In this document: piece after piece, positions 8,680 to 16,548 of the stretch | Numbering within the stretch: the first letter of the stretch is position 1 | Layout: each line of letters starts with the position of its first letter | Assembly: GCA_964534325.1 (NCBI GenBank) | Contig: CAZHOR010000002.1 | Span: forward strand, 130,787 to 194,786 | Length of the DNA stretch: 64,000 nucleotides | Source: JdFR-22 sp964534325 | GTDB lineage: Archaea > Halobacteriota > Archaeoglobi > Archaeoglobales > Archaeoglobaceae | Reading direction: 5' to 3' | The notes under the pieces: generated by a model | Told to the model about the DNA's origin: nothing | What the model saw: the letters and a program-made list of their open reading frames with translations, nothing else | Database searches by the model: none | Made by a program: the position numbers and the translations under genes

Positions 8680-8973
8680 ATGGTTGAGGTACCTACACAA
8701 CAAAGCAAGGAGAAAAGGATAATTACAGAAGGAAACATGGAAACCTCTTTGTTTCTTGATAAAGAGCAATTAGGGGATTTCTTGATCTCTTTAGGAGAAC
8801 AAGTGAAAGCAGGAAACAATTTAAACCTAAATACTGACGACTGGGAGCTCCCCTTCGAGTTCAGAGAGCCAGTCAAAATGGAGATCGAATTTGAAGGATA
8901 TAAAGATAAAGAACTGGAAATCGAGTTCAAGTTCAAGGGTAAAAGAGAAGATAAAGCACCACAGATATCCTGA
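8680..8973 (+). CDS. Amphi-Trp-like domain small protein
   Basis: 97 residues from ATG 8680; an earlier in-frame ATG at 8647 falls inside the TATA element. The pattern SLFLDKEQLGDFLISLGEQVKAGNNLNL, then PVKMEIEFEG, then KELEIEFKFKGK matches the amphi-Trp domain layout: a helix followed by alternating amphipathic strands. The usual tryptophan of the last strand is replaced by phenylalanine. The family's function is unknown. It is divergent from a small winged-helix regulator. Confidence 0.6.
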   Translation: MVEVPTQQSKEKRIITEGNMETSLFLDKEQLGDFLISLGEQVKAGNNLNLNTDDWELPFEFREPVKMEIEFEGYKDKELEIEFKFKGKREDKAPQIS

Positions 8974-9029
8974 AAACCCTGAATCTGAACAGAACACAGA
9001 AAAAATCTAATATTGTATTAAATCTTTCA

Positions 9030-9473
9030 TCAAATCTTTTTAATCCTTTCTGCCAGACTGGTGATCCGGTCCATAACTTCGATGATCTCTTTAATCTCTT
9101 GTACATCGTTTGCATTCTCCAGTTCCTTAGAGAGTCTGGCCAGAGAGTTCTTTAAAGAAGTCTCCATGTCACTGTCGCTGAATTCGGTATGACCGCTCTT
9201 TATAATTCTCCTCTTCGCTTCTCCCTCTTGAGTTTCTTTGTCGCCTTCCTTATTAACCTCACTCTGTGAAGTTGCTGCATTGGGCTTCTTTCCTTCTTTT
9301 GATTTTCTTGTTTCCCCTTCTTGCTCAATTACGGCTTCCTTCTGGCATGAAGGACAAAAGATGGCGTCTCCTTCCTGGAACAGAGGGACATTGCATTCTG
9401 GACAGTGGTAAGAGAGCATTTTCGCTCCTCTAATTAATAATTTTGAAATATCCGAAATTTTTTTATCTTCCAT
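9030..9473 (-). CDS. UPF0148 / Sjogren-scleroderma autoantigen 1 family zinc-ribbon protein
   Basis: 147 residues. A zinc ribbon is visible near residues 22-45 (YHCPECNVPLFQ...IFCPSCQKE, four cysteines). A long charged linker rich in Lys, Glu and Ser follows, then a helical C terminus with a coiled-coil pattern (LARLSKELENANDVQEIKEIIEVM). This is the layout of the archaeal UPF0148 / p27 autoantigen family, whose role is unsettled. It is divergent from the UPF0147 gene with a 53-base gap. Confidence 0.85.
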   Translation of the reverse strand: MEDKKISDISKLLIRGAKMLSYHCPECNVPLFQEGDAIFCPSCQKEAVIEQEGETRKSKEGKKPNAATSQSEVNKEGDKETQEGEAKRRIIKSGHTEFSDSDMETSLKNSLARLSKELENANDVQEIKEIIEVMDRITSLAERIKKI

Positions 9474-9526
9474 ACCTGCATATCGATGAATCGTAATAAA
9501 AATTTCACTTCTGTGGAGGTGTATCT

Positions 9527-9787
9527 ATGACTGAAGAAGTACCGGAGGGTGTGCTAGAAGTTCTGGATAGAATCATGCAAGATGATACTGTGCCAAGGAA
9601 CGTAAGAAAAGTCTCAGGAGAAATAAAAGAAGATCTACTACACGGGAAAGAGAGCTTAGCCGTGAAAGCTTCTTCTGCAATTTCTATTCTCGAGGATTTA
9701 TCTGCGGATCCCAATATACCCATGCATGTTAGAACCTTGATCTGGAATCTATCGAGTCAACTGGAAAGAATATCTGTAGAGGAATAA
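9527..9787 (+). CDS. UPF0147 family protein
   Basis: An 86-residue helical protein of a conserved archaeal family of unknown function. It matches in length and in motifs such as VLDRIMQDDTVPRNVRK and the closing P-hVRTLIWNLSSQLE. A strong ribosome site (ggaggtg) precedes ATG 9527. It contains no cysteines or catalytic motifs. Confidence 0.9.
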   Translation: MTEEVPEGVLEVLDRIMQDDTVPRNVRKVSGEIKEDLLHGKESLAVKASSAISILEDLSADPNIPMHVRTLIWNLSSQLERISVEE

Positions 9788-10214
9788 TATAATAGAATAG
9801 TTTAAGGAGACCTTTAAGCTCAGTTAATGATAGGTTCACAGACAGTTATTTAGAGTATAGAAACCTCAAGTGGAACCTCAAGTCCATTTTTTGTGGTAAT
9901 GTAAAGTTCAGCTACGATATAACATCCTTAATTTATTATACGTTTAAAAGACTTTTGACCCCTTCAAACCTTCTTTTGTTGGGGTTTACCTCTTTACGCA
10001 ATTCTAATAGAAATGAAGGGGGAGGGGTGCGAACAAACCCCATTATTTCGTGTGGAGACGGAATTATAAAAATATTTTATCTCATCCTGTCGGTTGCAGG
10101 GAGCAATCCTCCTGTTAGATAAGAATACTCGAGTTCATCTATTTCAAAGGAAAATTAATATAATTTTGCTCACTGGTTCAATGAGATGTACAGGACTTTA
10201 CTTTTAGGGACGAA
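9788..10214. other. Intergenic region without recognised gene
   Basis: 427 bases with no convincing open frame on either strand. A ggggttt at about 9980 and an aaacccc at about 10036 could pair, and a second possible stem (agggagcaatcctcct) lies near 10098. This leaves room for an unrecognised structured RNA, but I cannot match it to SRP, RNase P or C/D-box RNAs. Confidence 0.4.
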
Positions 10215-10763
10215 ATGGGGGAGTTGAAAGTAAACAGGGAGGTTTACATCCATCCTTTGTCCGATTTACGAGATTCACGAGATTCAAAACCTGTTGATAC
10301 TGGAATCATTGGTCATCTTCAGGTAGAATTGAGTAAGGTCTTTAGGGAAGTGATCGTTCTGGAAGGCCAAGAAGTACCTGATTCAGCATTCAACCACTCC
10401 AGAAAACAATTCAACTCTAAAAAAGTGCTTGAAGTTGTGGAACTGGTTGGTGACATCAATCTGGGGGTTCTGGAGGGAGATCTTTACTCTCACGGATTCA
10501 ACTTCATTTTCGGGGAAGCAGAGCTGGGCAGGAATAAAGCAGTTATATCAATCCACAGACTCAGGCCACGGTTTTATGGTGAAGATGAAGACAGGGACCT
10601 GTTGAAATTAAGGACGCTCAAGGAGGCAGTGCACGAGATAGGACATATGTTGGGGTTGAGGCACTGTCCGGATGATCGATGTGTAATGTATTTCTCCCAT
10701 AACATAAAGGAAACGGATTTGAAGGACTGGCGTTACTGTAAGAGATGCTGGTCCCAGCTCTAA
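10215..10763 (+). CDS. amzA: Archaemetzincin, zinc metalloprotease
   Basis: 182 residues. The archaemetzincin signature is complete: HEIGHMLGLRHCPDDRCVM with zinc ligands His140, His144 and His150 and catalytic Glu141, followed by a second pair of cysteines (CKRC) that binds structural zinc. It has no signal peptide, so it acts in the cytoplasm. Native substrates are unknown for the archaeal family. The next gene starts 31 bases downstream but has its own TATA box. Confidence 0.95.
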   Translation: MGELKVNREVYIHPLSDLRDSRDSKPVDTGIIGHLQVELSKVFREVIVLEGQEVPDSAFNHSRKQFNSKKVLEVVELVGDINLGVLEGDLYSHGFNFIFGEAELGRNKAVISIHRLRPRFYGEDEDRDLLKLRTLKEAVHEIGHMLGLRHCPDDRCVMYFSHNIKETDLKDWRYCKRCWSQL

Positions 10764-10794
10764 AACCTTTTTATGATCGATGTGAACGTTATAC

Positions 10795-11160
10795 ATGAAG
10801 TTCGTAATTCAGGAGCATTACGCTTCCCAGCACCACTTTGATTTTCGACTGGAAATGGAGGGGGTGGCCCGGAGCTGGGCAGTACCCAAGGGATTACCGG
10901 ATGAAAAAGGACAAAAAAGATTGGCTATAGCAGTCGAAGATCATAGTGTGGATTATATGGGCTTCGAAGGCCATATACCTGAGGGGATGTACGGAGCAGG
11001 AGAGGTGCGTATCTGGGATAGTGGAGAGTATGAGCTGTTGAAAAAAGAGTCTAAGGAAATAAAGATAGAGCTTAAGGGAAGTAAGGTGCAAGGCACTTTC
11101 GTTCTATTTGAGTTCCCTAAGGCAGGAGAAAATGCATGGCTCATCCTCAAATCGGAATGA
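10795..11160 (+). CDS. Stand-alone LigD-type 3'-phosphoesterase domain protein
   Basis: 121 residues forming only the phosphoesterase (PE) domain of bacterial DNA ligase D. Its hallmark residues are visible: FVIQEHYASQHHFDFRLEMEG with the metal-binding histidines, RSWAVPKGL, and EGHIPEGMYGAG. Archaeal stand-alone PE proteins remove 3'-phosphate and 3'-ribonucleotide ends during break repair. No ligase or polymerase domain is fused or nearby. A TATA box at 10766-10774 sits about 25 nt before the ATG, indicating a leaderless transcript. Confidence 0.93.
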   Translation: MKFVIQEHYASQHHFDFRLEMEGVARSWAVPKGLPDEKGQKRLAIAVEDHSVDYMGFEGHIPEGMYGAGEVRIWDSGEYELLKKESKEIKIELKGSKVQGTFVLFEFPKAGENAWLILKSE

Positions 11161-11223
11161 ACCATAAAACCATAAGCGAATAAATGGATAACAAGGGTAG
11201 ATTAGAGCTTTAATTTAATCCTT

Positions 11224-12219
11224 TTATATCTTTACCCATTTTATGGCTACGTATTTTATCTCTTCTTGAGAGTAGAAGGCGAACACCATCCGCTTCCTCA
11301 CGTTCTGGGCGAGTCGTATGGCTCTGGCGATTACGTATAAGGGTATCTCTGCATTGTCTATAACAGAGACTAGGTATTTGGAGTGGGGGAGGTCCTTCAC
11401 GCTCTTGATCTGGTCATATACCCTGAAATCGCTCCCGAACTTGAAGCCGGTCTTCACAGACAATTTCCTCTCTTTAAGGTTTTTATAGACTTTGTATCTT
11501 CTGTCGAAGTTCTCTTCGACCATTTCACCCTGTTTCCTGATCTCAGAGGGGTCAACGTTCTTTCCTGAGCTGTAGATCTCCATCTTACCATTTTCAGCCA
11601 GATAGAGGCTCTCTATCAGAGAAAGGCTTATCAAATCCTTCTTCTCGTTTCCGTAGAACAAGTGGTCGAAAATGAATCTGTTATCCGTTATAACCCTATC
11701 GGAGATGAGGTGGCCATTTATTTTCCTGATATCTTCTTCTTGGTTACCCTTTATATCCCATTCATCTACATGGTAATAGGTAACTTCGCTCTCTTCATCC
11801 ACAATGGCCAGCACGAGGTCCTGGACCTCCGACTGCAGTCGATAGATTTCCGGTATGGTGATCTTTCTTCTTTCAGATATGGGGAGGTACGTCTTTTTTC
11901 CTTTGAGGAATTTCCCATCCAGTTTTATCTTGTTACCCCTGTCCCTCAAATCCTCATAGGCGAAGTAATAGCTGGGGAAATCGGGGTTAAGCTCCTCTGC
12001 CCACTGGAATATCTCCGGAGGCTCCAATTTTTTGCCTTCCTTTTCTATGGGAAGGTCACCCCTAAGGTTAAGGTAAACTGCTTCCACAGGATGTAAAATA
12101 AGCTGGTCTCCTTGTTTTCTCCCAAAACCTCTTCTATCCAGCTTAGAGGAATATGATACTGCTACCGTGTTGTGCTCTATCGTACCATCCATAGGACCAA
12201 CGGCTCCTTTAACGGTCAT
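11224..12219 (-). CDS. endA: tRNA-splicing endonuclease, two-domain type
   Basis: 331 residues, the length of the tandem-repeat (alpha2) enzyme of some euryarchaea. It cuts introns out of tRNA at bulge-helix-bulge motifs. The first repeat is degenerate. The C-terminal repeat carries the catalytic triad: Tyr in GFKFGSDFRVY, His in LPHSKYLV and Lys in NVRKRMVFA. The last strand (EEIKYVAIKWVKI) forms the dimer interface in the family. It is divergent from a RecA-fold gene. Confidence 0.94.
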   Translation of the reverse strand: MTVKGAVGPMDGTIEHNTVAVSYSSKLDRRGFGRKQGDQLILHPVEAVYLNLRGDLPIEKEGKKLEPPEIFQWAEELNPDFPSYYFAYEDLRDRGNKIKLDGKFLKGKKTYLPISERRKITIPEIYRLQSEVQDLVLAIVDEESEVTYYHVDEWDIKGNQEEDIRKINGHLISDRVITDNRFIFDHLFYGNEKKDLISLSLIESLYLAENGKMEIYSSGKNVDPSEIRKQGEMVEENFDRRYKVYKNLKERKLSVKTGFKFGSDFRVYDQIKSVKDLPHSKYLVSVIDNAEIPLYVIARAIRLAQNVRKRMVFAFYSQEEIKYVAIKWVKI

Positions 12220-12233
12220 ATATGTCTATCGTC

Positions 12234-12293
12234 TCTCATTATCATGAACGAGTGTTCCATTCTCATTATCATGGACAACGCTCTCTCATTATG
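12234..12293 (+). repeat. Three direct repeats of tctcattatcatg between endA and a RecA-fold gene
   Basis: Copies begin at 12234 and 12261 (13 of 13 bases identical) and at 12284 (9 of 9, then diverging). The spacing is 27 and 23 bases. They lie upstream of the promoter at 12331-12339 and next to the endA start, so they may be operator sites for a regulator of either gene. Confidence 0.7.
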
Positions 12294-12353
12294 TCCTATT
12301 TGGTAAAACTTTTTAGTAGACAGTTATTAGTTTTATATGGTGATTGTTATAAT

Positions 12354-13082
12354 ATGATGATGAACTCCCAGCTCCAACAAACCGTGGGTGAAGTAGGTAC
12401 TAAGCCCACTGGAATTCATCTACTTGATAAACGTTTGGATGGGGGTTTACCTGAAAATAGCTTAGTTTGTGTTTATGCCAGTCCCATAAGCATGCCAGAA
12501 GCCTTCCTTTATCAGTTCACTTCAGAGAGACGGACATATTACTTCAACACTTCACGTCCGGTCCAGTATATCCAGCAGAACATCGCCAGCATGGGTTTTT
12601 CGGTGGAGAATGTGGAGTTCGTTGACGTGTTTTCCCAGTATTATTTGAATGAGTACGGTCAATTCGTTCTGGAAGATAAGTACAGGGACAAGGAGATCTT
12701 CGATTTTATCGACCACCAGTTGAACGAGCTACAGGGGCCGGGAGATTTTAACGTCATATTCGACTCCATCTCTTTTTTCATGAAACTGGATGTAAGCAAG
12801 GGGTTAAAGGAATGGCTCATGAATAAGCTTTATTTGCTCTCCAAGGAGAGCAATAACCTGTTTTATATATATTTGATGAAGGATGTCCACCCCATAGATG
12901 TGGTCAACATGGTAATGGACATTTGTGATGTCATCTTTGACATCAATAGCGATAGGGTGGGGGATCACATAACCAGCAGGCTGTCAATACCAAAAATAAG
13001 GAATAAGACTCCCGTAAAAGAGACATTCAAGTTCAGTATAGGGGAGGGAGTGCAGATAGACACTTCCAGAGACATTGCTTAG
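12354..13082 (+). CDS. RecA/RAD55-like ATPase-fold protein lacking the P-loop
   Basis: About 242 residues from the ATG cluster at 12354-12360; a TATA element at 12331-12339 favours these over an ATG at 12222. The start TKPTGIHLLDKRLDGGLPENSLVCVYA matches the KaiC/RAD55 family opening (GI-x-x-LD-x-x-hxGGhP-x-G). Where Walker A should be, the protein reads YASPISMPEAF, without GKT. A Walker B-like strand (FNVIFDSISFF) remains. It is therefore probably a nucleotide-independent regulator or adaptor, as are many haloarchaeal and methanogen relatives. Its partner is unknown. Confidence 0.75.
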   Translation: MMMNSQLQQTVGEVGTKPTGIHLLDKRLDGGLPENSLVCVYASPISMPEAFLYQFTSERRTYYFNTSRPVQYIQQNIASMGFSVENVEFVDVFSQYYLNEYGQFVLEDKYRDKEIFDFIDHQLNELQGPGDFNVIFDSISFFMKLDVSKGLKEWLMNKLYLLSKESNNLFYIYLMKDVHPIDVVNMVMDICDVIFDINSDRVGDHITSRLSIPKIRNKTPVKETFKFSIGEGVQIDTSRDIA

Positions 13083-13134
13083 CCCTATTAACCCTATATT
13101 GATTATTAAGCAATGATCTTTAAATTAAGCAGTG

Positions 13135-13695
13135 TTACATTAAACCCAGCGCCGCAAGCTCTTCAGCGATCCTGTCAACTGCTTTGTTTGCGTCATCCGG
13201 ATCCTTACCACCTGTTACGACCATCTTTCCTGAACCGAATATCAGGACTACTACTCTCGGTTTGTTCAGTCTGTATACCAGACCAGGGAACTGTTCAGGC
13301 TCATACTCAATGTTCTCCAGACCCAAACCTATTGCAATAGCATTGAGATTCAAATCGACCCCCAGGTCGGCTGACGCAACGATATTCTGCACCTTAACGT
13401 CTGGTTCAAGGAAAACAGGTATATTAAGCCCATCAATAACCTTGACGACCTGTCTGACCGCTCTATTCGCGTCCTGAACGCTCTTGGAACCGGTACACAC
13501 GACCTTTCCACTTCTGAAGATAAGGGCAGCGGCTTTAGGCTCTTTGGTCCTCAGGACAAGTCCAGGGAACTGTTTTGGCTTATATTCAGCATCAGAAACT
13601 TCTCTCGAGATTTTATTCAAATCAATATTTTCTCCGATCTGGGTTGAAGCAACTACATTCTCTATTTTAATATTGTAATCTTTCATTTCTCTCAC
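13135..13695 (-). CDS. tbp: TATA-box-binding protein
   Basis: 186 residues forming two direct repeats of about 90 residues (IENVVASTQIGENIDLNKIS... and VQNIVASADLGVDLNLNAIA...). Each contains the FPGLVhR and SGKhVhTG motifs that make the saddle bound to the DNA minor groove. It recruits TFB and RNA polymerase. The length is normal for archaea. A good TATA element lies about 65 bases upstream, leaving a short leader. Confidence 0.98.
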   Translation of the reverse strand: MREMKDYNIKIENVVASTQIGENIDLNKISREVSDAEYKPKQFPGLVLRTKEPKAAALIFRSGKVVCTGSKSVQDANRAVRQVVKVIDGLNIPVFLEPDVKVQNIVASADLGVDLNLNAIAIGLGLENIEYEPEQFPGLVYRLNKPRVVVLIFGSGKMVVTGGKDPDDANKAVDRIAEELAALGLM

Positions 13696-14095
13696 CCCTG
13701 GGGAAAGGTAGTTAATCCCAAGTAACTAACCTACCCCCTTTAAAAGGGTTTTATAAACTATATAAATACCTTTGCCCACTTCCTTAATACCCGGGTTCTA
13801 ATCAATTCCTTATGGTGTGTGTTATGTATTCTATTACTTATGGCACTGGATTATAATATTTTTTAAATTTCATGTAAGCCCACAGTTTTTGTAATGTGTT
13901 TAAATTGCATTATCATCCTAATTACAATCGAAAGCTTTATATCTGATGATAATAATGTTAAGTATAACTACCCATACTACCACCCTACCACCCCACCCAA
14001 TAACCCCCCGAATACCTGAACCCTCTGGTAGAAGGGTGATGATGGATTCCCTTCTTTTCTTTTTTTGGAAGACAATTGGAAAATTGAAACGGGAC
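13696..14095. other. Intergenic region between tbp and an MFS gene
   Basis: 400 bases without a supported gene. It holds the tbp promoter and a strand-biased run rich in accacc and ccacccaataaccccc at about 13978-14010, which I cannot interpret. The MFS gene ends at its far side. Confidence 0.4.
13751..13770 (-). promoter_or_regulatory. Promoter of tbp
   Basis: Read on the minus strand, the region gives ggtatttatatagtttataa, with overlapping TATA-like elements. The expected transcription start is near 13735, giving a leader of about 40 nt. Confidence 0.5.
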
Positions 14096-15262
14096 TTAAT
14101 GCACTTCTTTCCTTGTCTTTCTAAGCCCCAGCCAGAATACCACCCCAGCGGTGAGAGTCAGAACAGCTGCAACCGTGAAGGCTGCTTTTAAACCGGTTAG
14201 ACCAGCTCCAAATAGGTCATAGATAATACCGCTTATAACGGGCCCTGCTATCCTTCCCATGCTCTTCGAAGCCGATAGAGCACCCATCAACTCCCCCATA
14301 CCGCCGTGCGACTTACCCTCGGTGGCGATAATAGCATTAATGGCAGGAATGCTTAAAGCACTGGTAATACCCAGCGACATGGAGAGTATAATCAGTAAAC
14401 CAAAATTTTCAACTCTGGGAAGTGAGTAGAGGATAAAAGCTCCCAGAACGGTAGAAATGGTTACGGGGTACACTGGCCCGATCTTATCGGACAGTTTTCC
14501 GGAGCCGGGTTGGATGAATGCCGAAGTGAACAGGTTTATAGAAATGAGCAGACCAATAAAGAACTTTGAAATACCTATTATCCCCAGGTAGAGTGGTAGA
14601 AAGCTTATTACGCTCCCCCTGCCCATAGAGTTCAAGAACCTGAAGATGAAGGCGAACCTTAGTTCTGGGTTCTTGATAGATTTAAGGAGGCCGAGCTCCC
14701 TCTTCTTTATAGTGCCCTCGGAAGGGAACGCGAAGATAACCAGTATCAAGGTCAGGAACCCCATTAAGCTGAGCGATAGGAATGTATACCTGATCCCGAT
14801 AGCCTCAGAAATAATACCTCCCAGCAGGGGACCGAAAGCCATCCCGAGGAATAGGCACCTGCTGAAAGAACCCATGAACTGCCCCTCCAACCCCTCAGGC
14901 GATATTTCAGCTGTGTAGGCCATGGCTACAGGGATTATCATGGCTGAAGTGGTTCCGTGCACCAGCCTTACCACAGAGAGGTGCTCAGGCGTTTGAGCGA
15001 ATATGTAAAAAACGGAAACCAGAGCATAGAGCAAAAGCCCTACACTAATGATTATTTTCCTCCCATAAATGTCGCTCAACTTTCCCGCCAATGGAAGAAA
15101 AATGAGCCGGGAGAAAGAATATGCAGAGAATATAATACCTATCCATAGTCCGCTGGCGCCAAGATCTTCAGCGAATGTAGGCAGGAGTGGAACAATGATC
15201 CCTACACCCAGCATCACGATGAAGGCGGAAAGGCAGGTGACAAAGAGGTGACTTCTTACCAT
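14096..15262 (-). CDS. Major facilitator superfamily transporter, drug-efflux-like
   Basis: 388 residues with about 12 hydrophobic segments. MFS motif A is clear after segment 2 (GKLSDIYGRKIII), with a weaker repeat in the second half (GKLSDKIGPVYP). A GTTSAMIIP-like stretch in segment 4-5 and LLGGIISEAIG recall motif C of proton antiporters, so export of a small compound is likely. Substrate cannot be predicted. It stands alone, facing the tbp terminator side. Confidence 0.88.
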   Translation of the reverse strand: MVRSHLFVTCLSAFIVMLGVGIIVPLLPTFAEDLGASGLWIGIIFSAYSFSRLIFLPLAGKLSDIYGRKIIISVGLLLYALVSVFYIFAQTPEHLSVVRLVHGTTSAMIIPVAMAYTAEISPEGLEGQFMGSFSRCLFLGMAFGPLLGGIISEAIGIRYTFLSLSLMGFLTLILVIFAFPSEGTIKKRELGLLKSIKNPELRFAFIFRFLNSMGRGSVISFLPLYLGIIGISKFFIGLLISINLFTSAFIQPGSGKLSDKIGPVYPVTISTVLGAFILYSLPRVENFGLLIILSMSLGITSALSIPAINAIIATEGKSHGGMGELMGALSASKSMGRIAGPVISGIIYDLFGAGLTGLKAAFTVAAVLTLTAGVVFWLGLRKTRKEVH

Positions 15263-15478
15263 AGGGTCTAATCGGACTCACAACTAAAAATTTTAATCCA
15301 TAGAGTCTGAGACAGTTTTTCTCAAGACGTCTTAATGTTCTAATACGCAATCTTGTGTGATAGTTATGGGGATTCAGTGGGATGAGATCGAATTTTTTCT
15401 TAAAGAATCTATATGGAAAAGATTAAATATTAAAATATGTATTTTGATTAATTTTAAAATTGTATAGAGGTGTAAGAT

Positions 15479-16090
15479 ATGGGTTCCGTTGGACAGGAAT
15501 TATTGAACGTGCCTTTTGGCGAAATGATAAGAGAGATGGCTCTTGCCATTGCAGAGGGACAGATGGCCCTTGATATGAACTCCATACAGGTAGCACAAAC
15601 CTTGGCTGAAACGAAGCTCGATGCTGGAAGTGTTATAATGTACATTGAAGAGACAGTGGATGCGGACGGTAATGTAACTGCTACCAATGTAGTTACAAAT
15701 GATTCGCCAATGTCCCTTCTCACATACGGCCTTGAACCCAGATTCTACGAGTTCTCTGAATCAATTATTGAAGTAAAGATGGCCATCACAATGAAGAGAG
15801 AGTCTTCGGCTGAGGTAAAATTCGGTAGCAAGTTCTCTTTATCCAGCACAACTAAGGTGAGTGGGAGCTACAGTTCAGGTTCTCTGGCGAGCTTGCTGTT
15901 AGGGAAATTAAAGACAAAAGTTGAGAACACTACTACAGTTGCTTATTCATCAACCTTTGATGCGAAATACAACACCAAGTACTCCTTCAGTGAATCGGGA
16001 ACAAGTCTGCTGCGCACCACCTTGAAGCCAGTACCCCCTCCATCCAGGGCAGTTCCGACGGTGAGAGTCAAAGAAACTTCAACTTCGTAG
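15479..16090 (+). CDS. Unknown protein, first of a four-gene operon; DUF2589-like fold suspected
   Basis: 203 residues, cytoplasmic (no signal or membrane segment), preceded by a strong ribosome site (agaggtg). The N-terminal helix FGEMIREMALAIAEGQMALDMNSI and the strand ESIIEVKMAITMKRES are closely matched in the next protein, so the two are paralogues. Helix then P-x-h-E-h-strand is reminiscent of DUF2589, but I cannot prove it. The second half is rich in Ser, Thr and Gly (FSLSSTTKVSGSYSSGSLAS) with alternating strand patterns. The tail is proline-rich and polar. The AT-rich leader at 15421-15460 likely holds the operon promoter. Function unknown. Confidence 0.75.
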   Translation: MGSVGQELLNVPFGEMIREMALAIAEGQMALDMNSIQVAQTLAETKLDAGSVIMYIEETVDADGNVTATNVVTNDSPMSLLTYGLEPRFYEFSESIIEVKMAITMKRESSAEVKFGSKFSLSSTTKVSGSYSSGSLASLLLGKLKTKVENTTTVAYSSTFDAKYNTKYSFSESGTSLLRTTLKPVPPPSRAVPTVRVKETSTS

Positions 16091-16130
16091 GGTCATATCC
16101 TTTCATTATTTATTGACGGAGGCAGGGTTT

Positions 16131-16544
16131 ATGACCAACAATAGCAATAATACCAAGATCATCTCGGAAGTGCTGGTGAACCCCCTTTCAAGGGTGATAA
16201 GGGAGGTAGGGATATCCATAGCTGAAACTCAGGAGGCAATGGATAGAAACTCCATCGACACTCAGCTGGCAATTGAGAATGATGAAATTTTGAGCCAATA
16301 CGATATCCAGGCAACCTGGTATCATATTCCTGAAGTGGAGCTTGAGCTTAAGGTGGCGTTAACCATGAAATACGAAGAGGAAAAAGATTCAAAGGGAACC
16401 TTCCGTGGTTATCGACCTGTATTGCATGCTTCGCCATTGAACGCATCGTACAAGAACCTCCACGAATATGAGGTAGAAGGATCAAGTGTTATAAAGGCCA
16501 AATTCGTCTCAATACCGCCATCCAACCAGTTAACCAGCGAGTGA
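16131..16544 (+). CDS. Unknown protein, paralogue of the preceding gene
   Basis: 137 residues from ATG 16131, placed just after a gacggaggcagg ribosome site; an upstream in-frame TTG at 16113 is less likely. It repeats the helix PLSRVIREVGISIAETQEAMDRNSID and the strand YHIPEVELELKVALTMKYEEE of the previous protein and lacks the Ser/Gly-rich second half. It ends 4 bases before the PASTA gene. The shared helix may mediate pairing of the two proteins or assembly of a larger body. No enzyme motif is seen. Confidence 0.75.
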   Translation: MTNNSNNTKIISEVLVNPLSRVIREVGISIAETQEAMDRNSIDTQLAIENDEILSQYDIQATWYHIPEVELELKVALTMKYEEEKDSKGTFRGYRPVLHASPLNASYKNLHEYEVEGSSVIKAKFVSIPPSNQLTSE

Positions 16545-16548
16545 TCAT

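Noticed and set aside
10795..11160. Full DNA ligase D
   Set aside because: Only the phosphoesterase domain is present; no ligase or polymerase motif is nearby.
12234..12293. Possible CRISPR array
   Set aside because: Only three short partly diverged repeats, no consistent spacer length and no cas genes.
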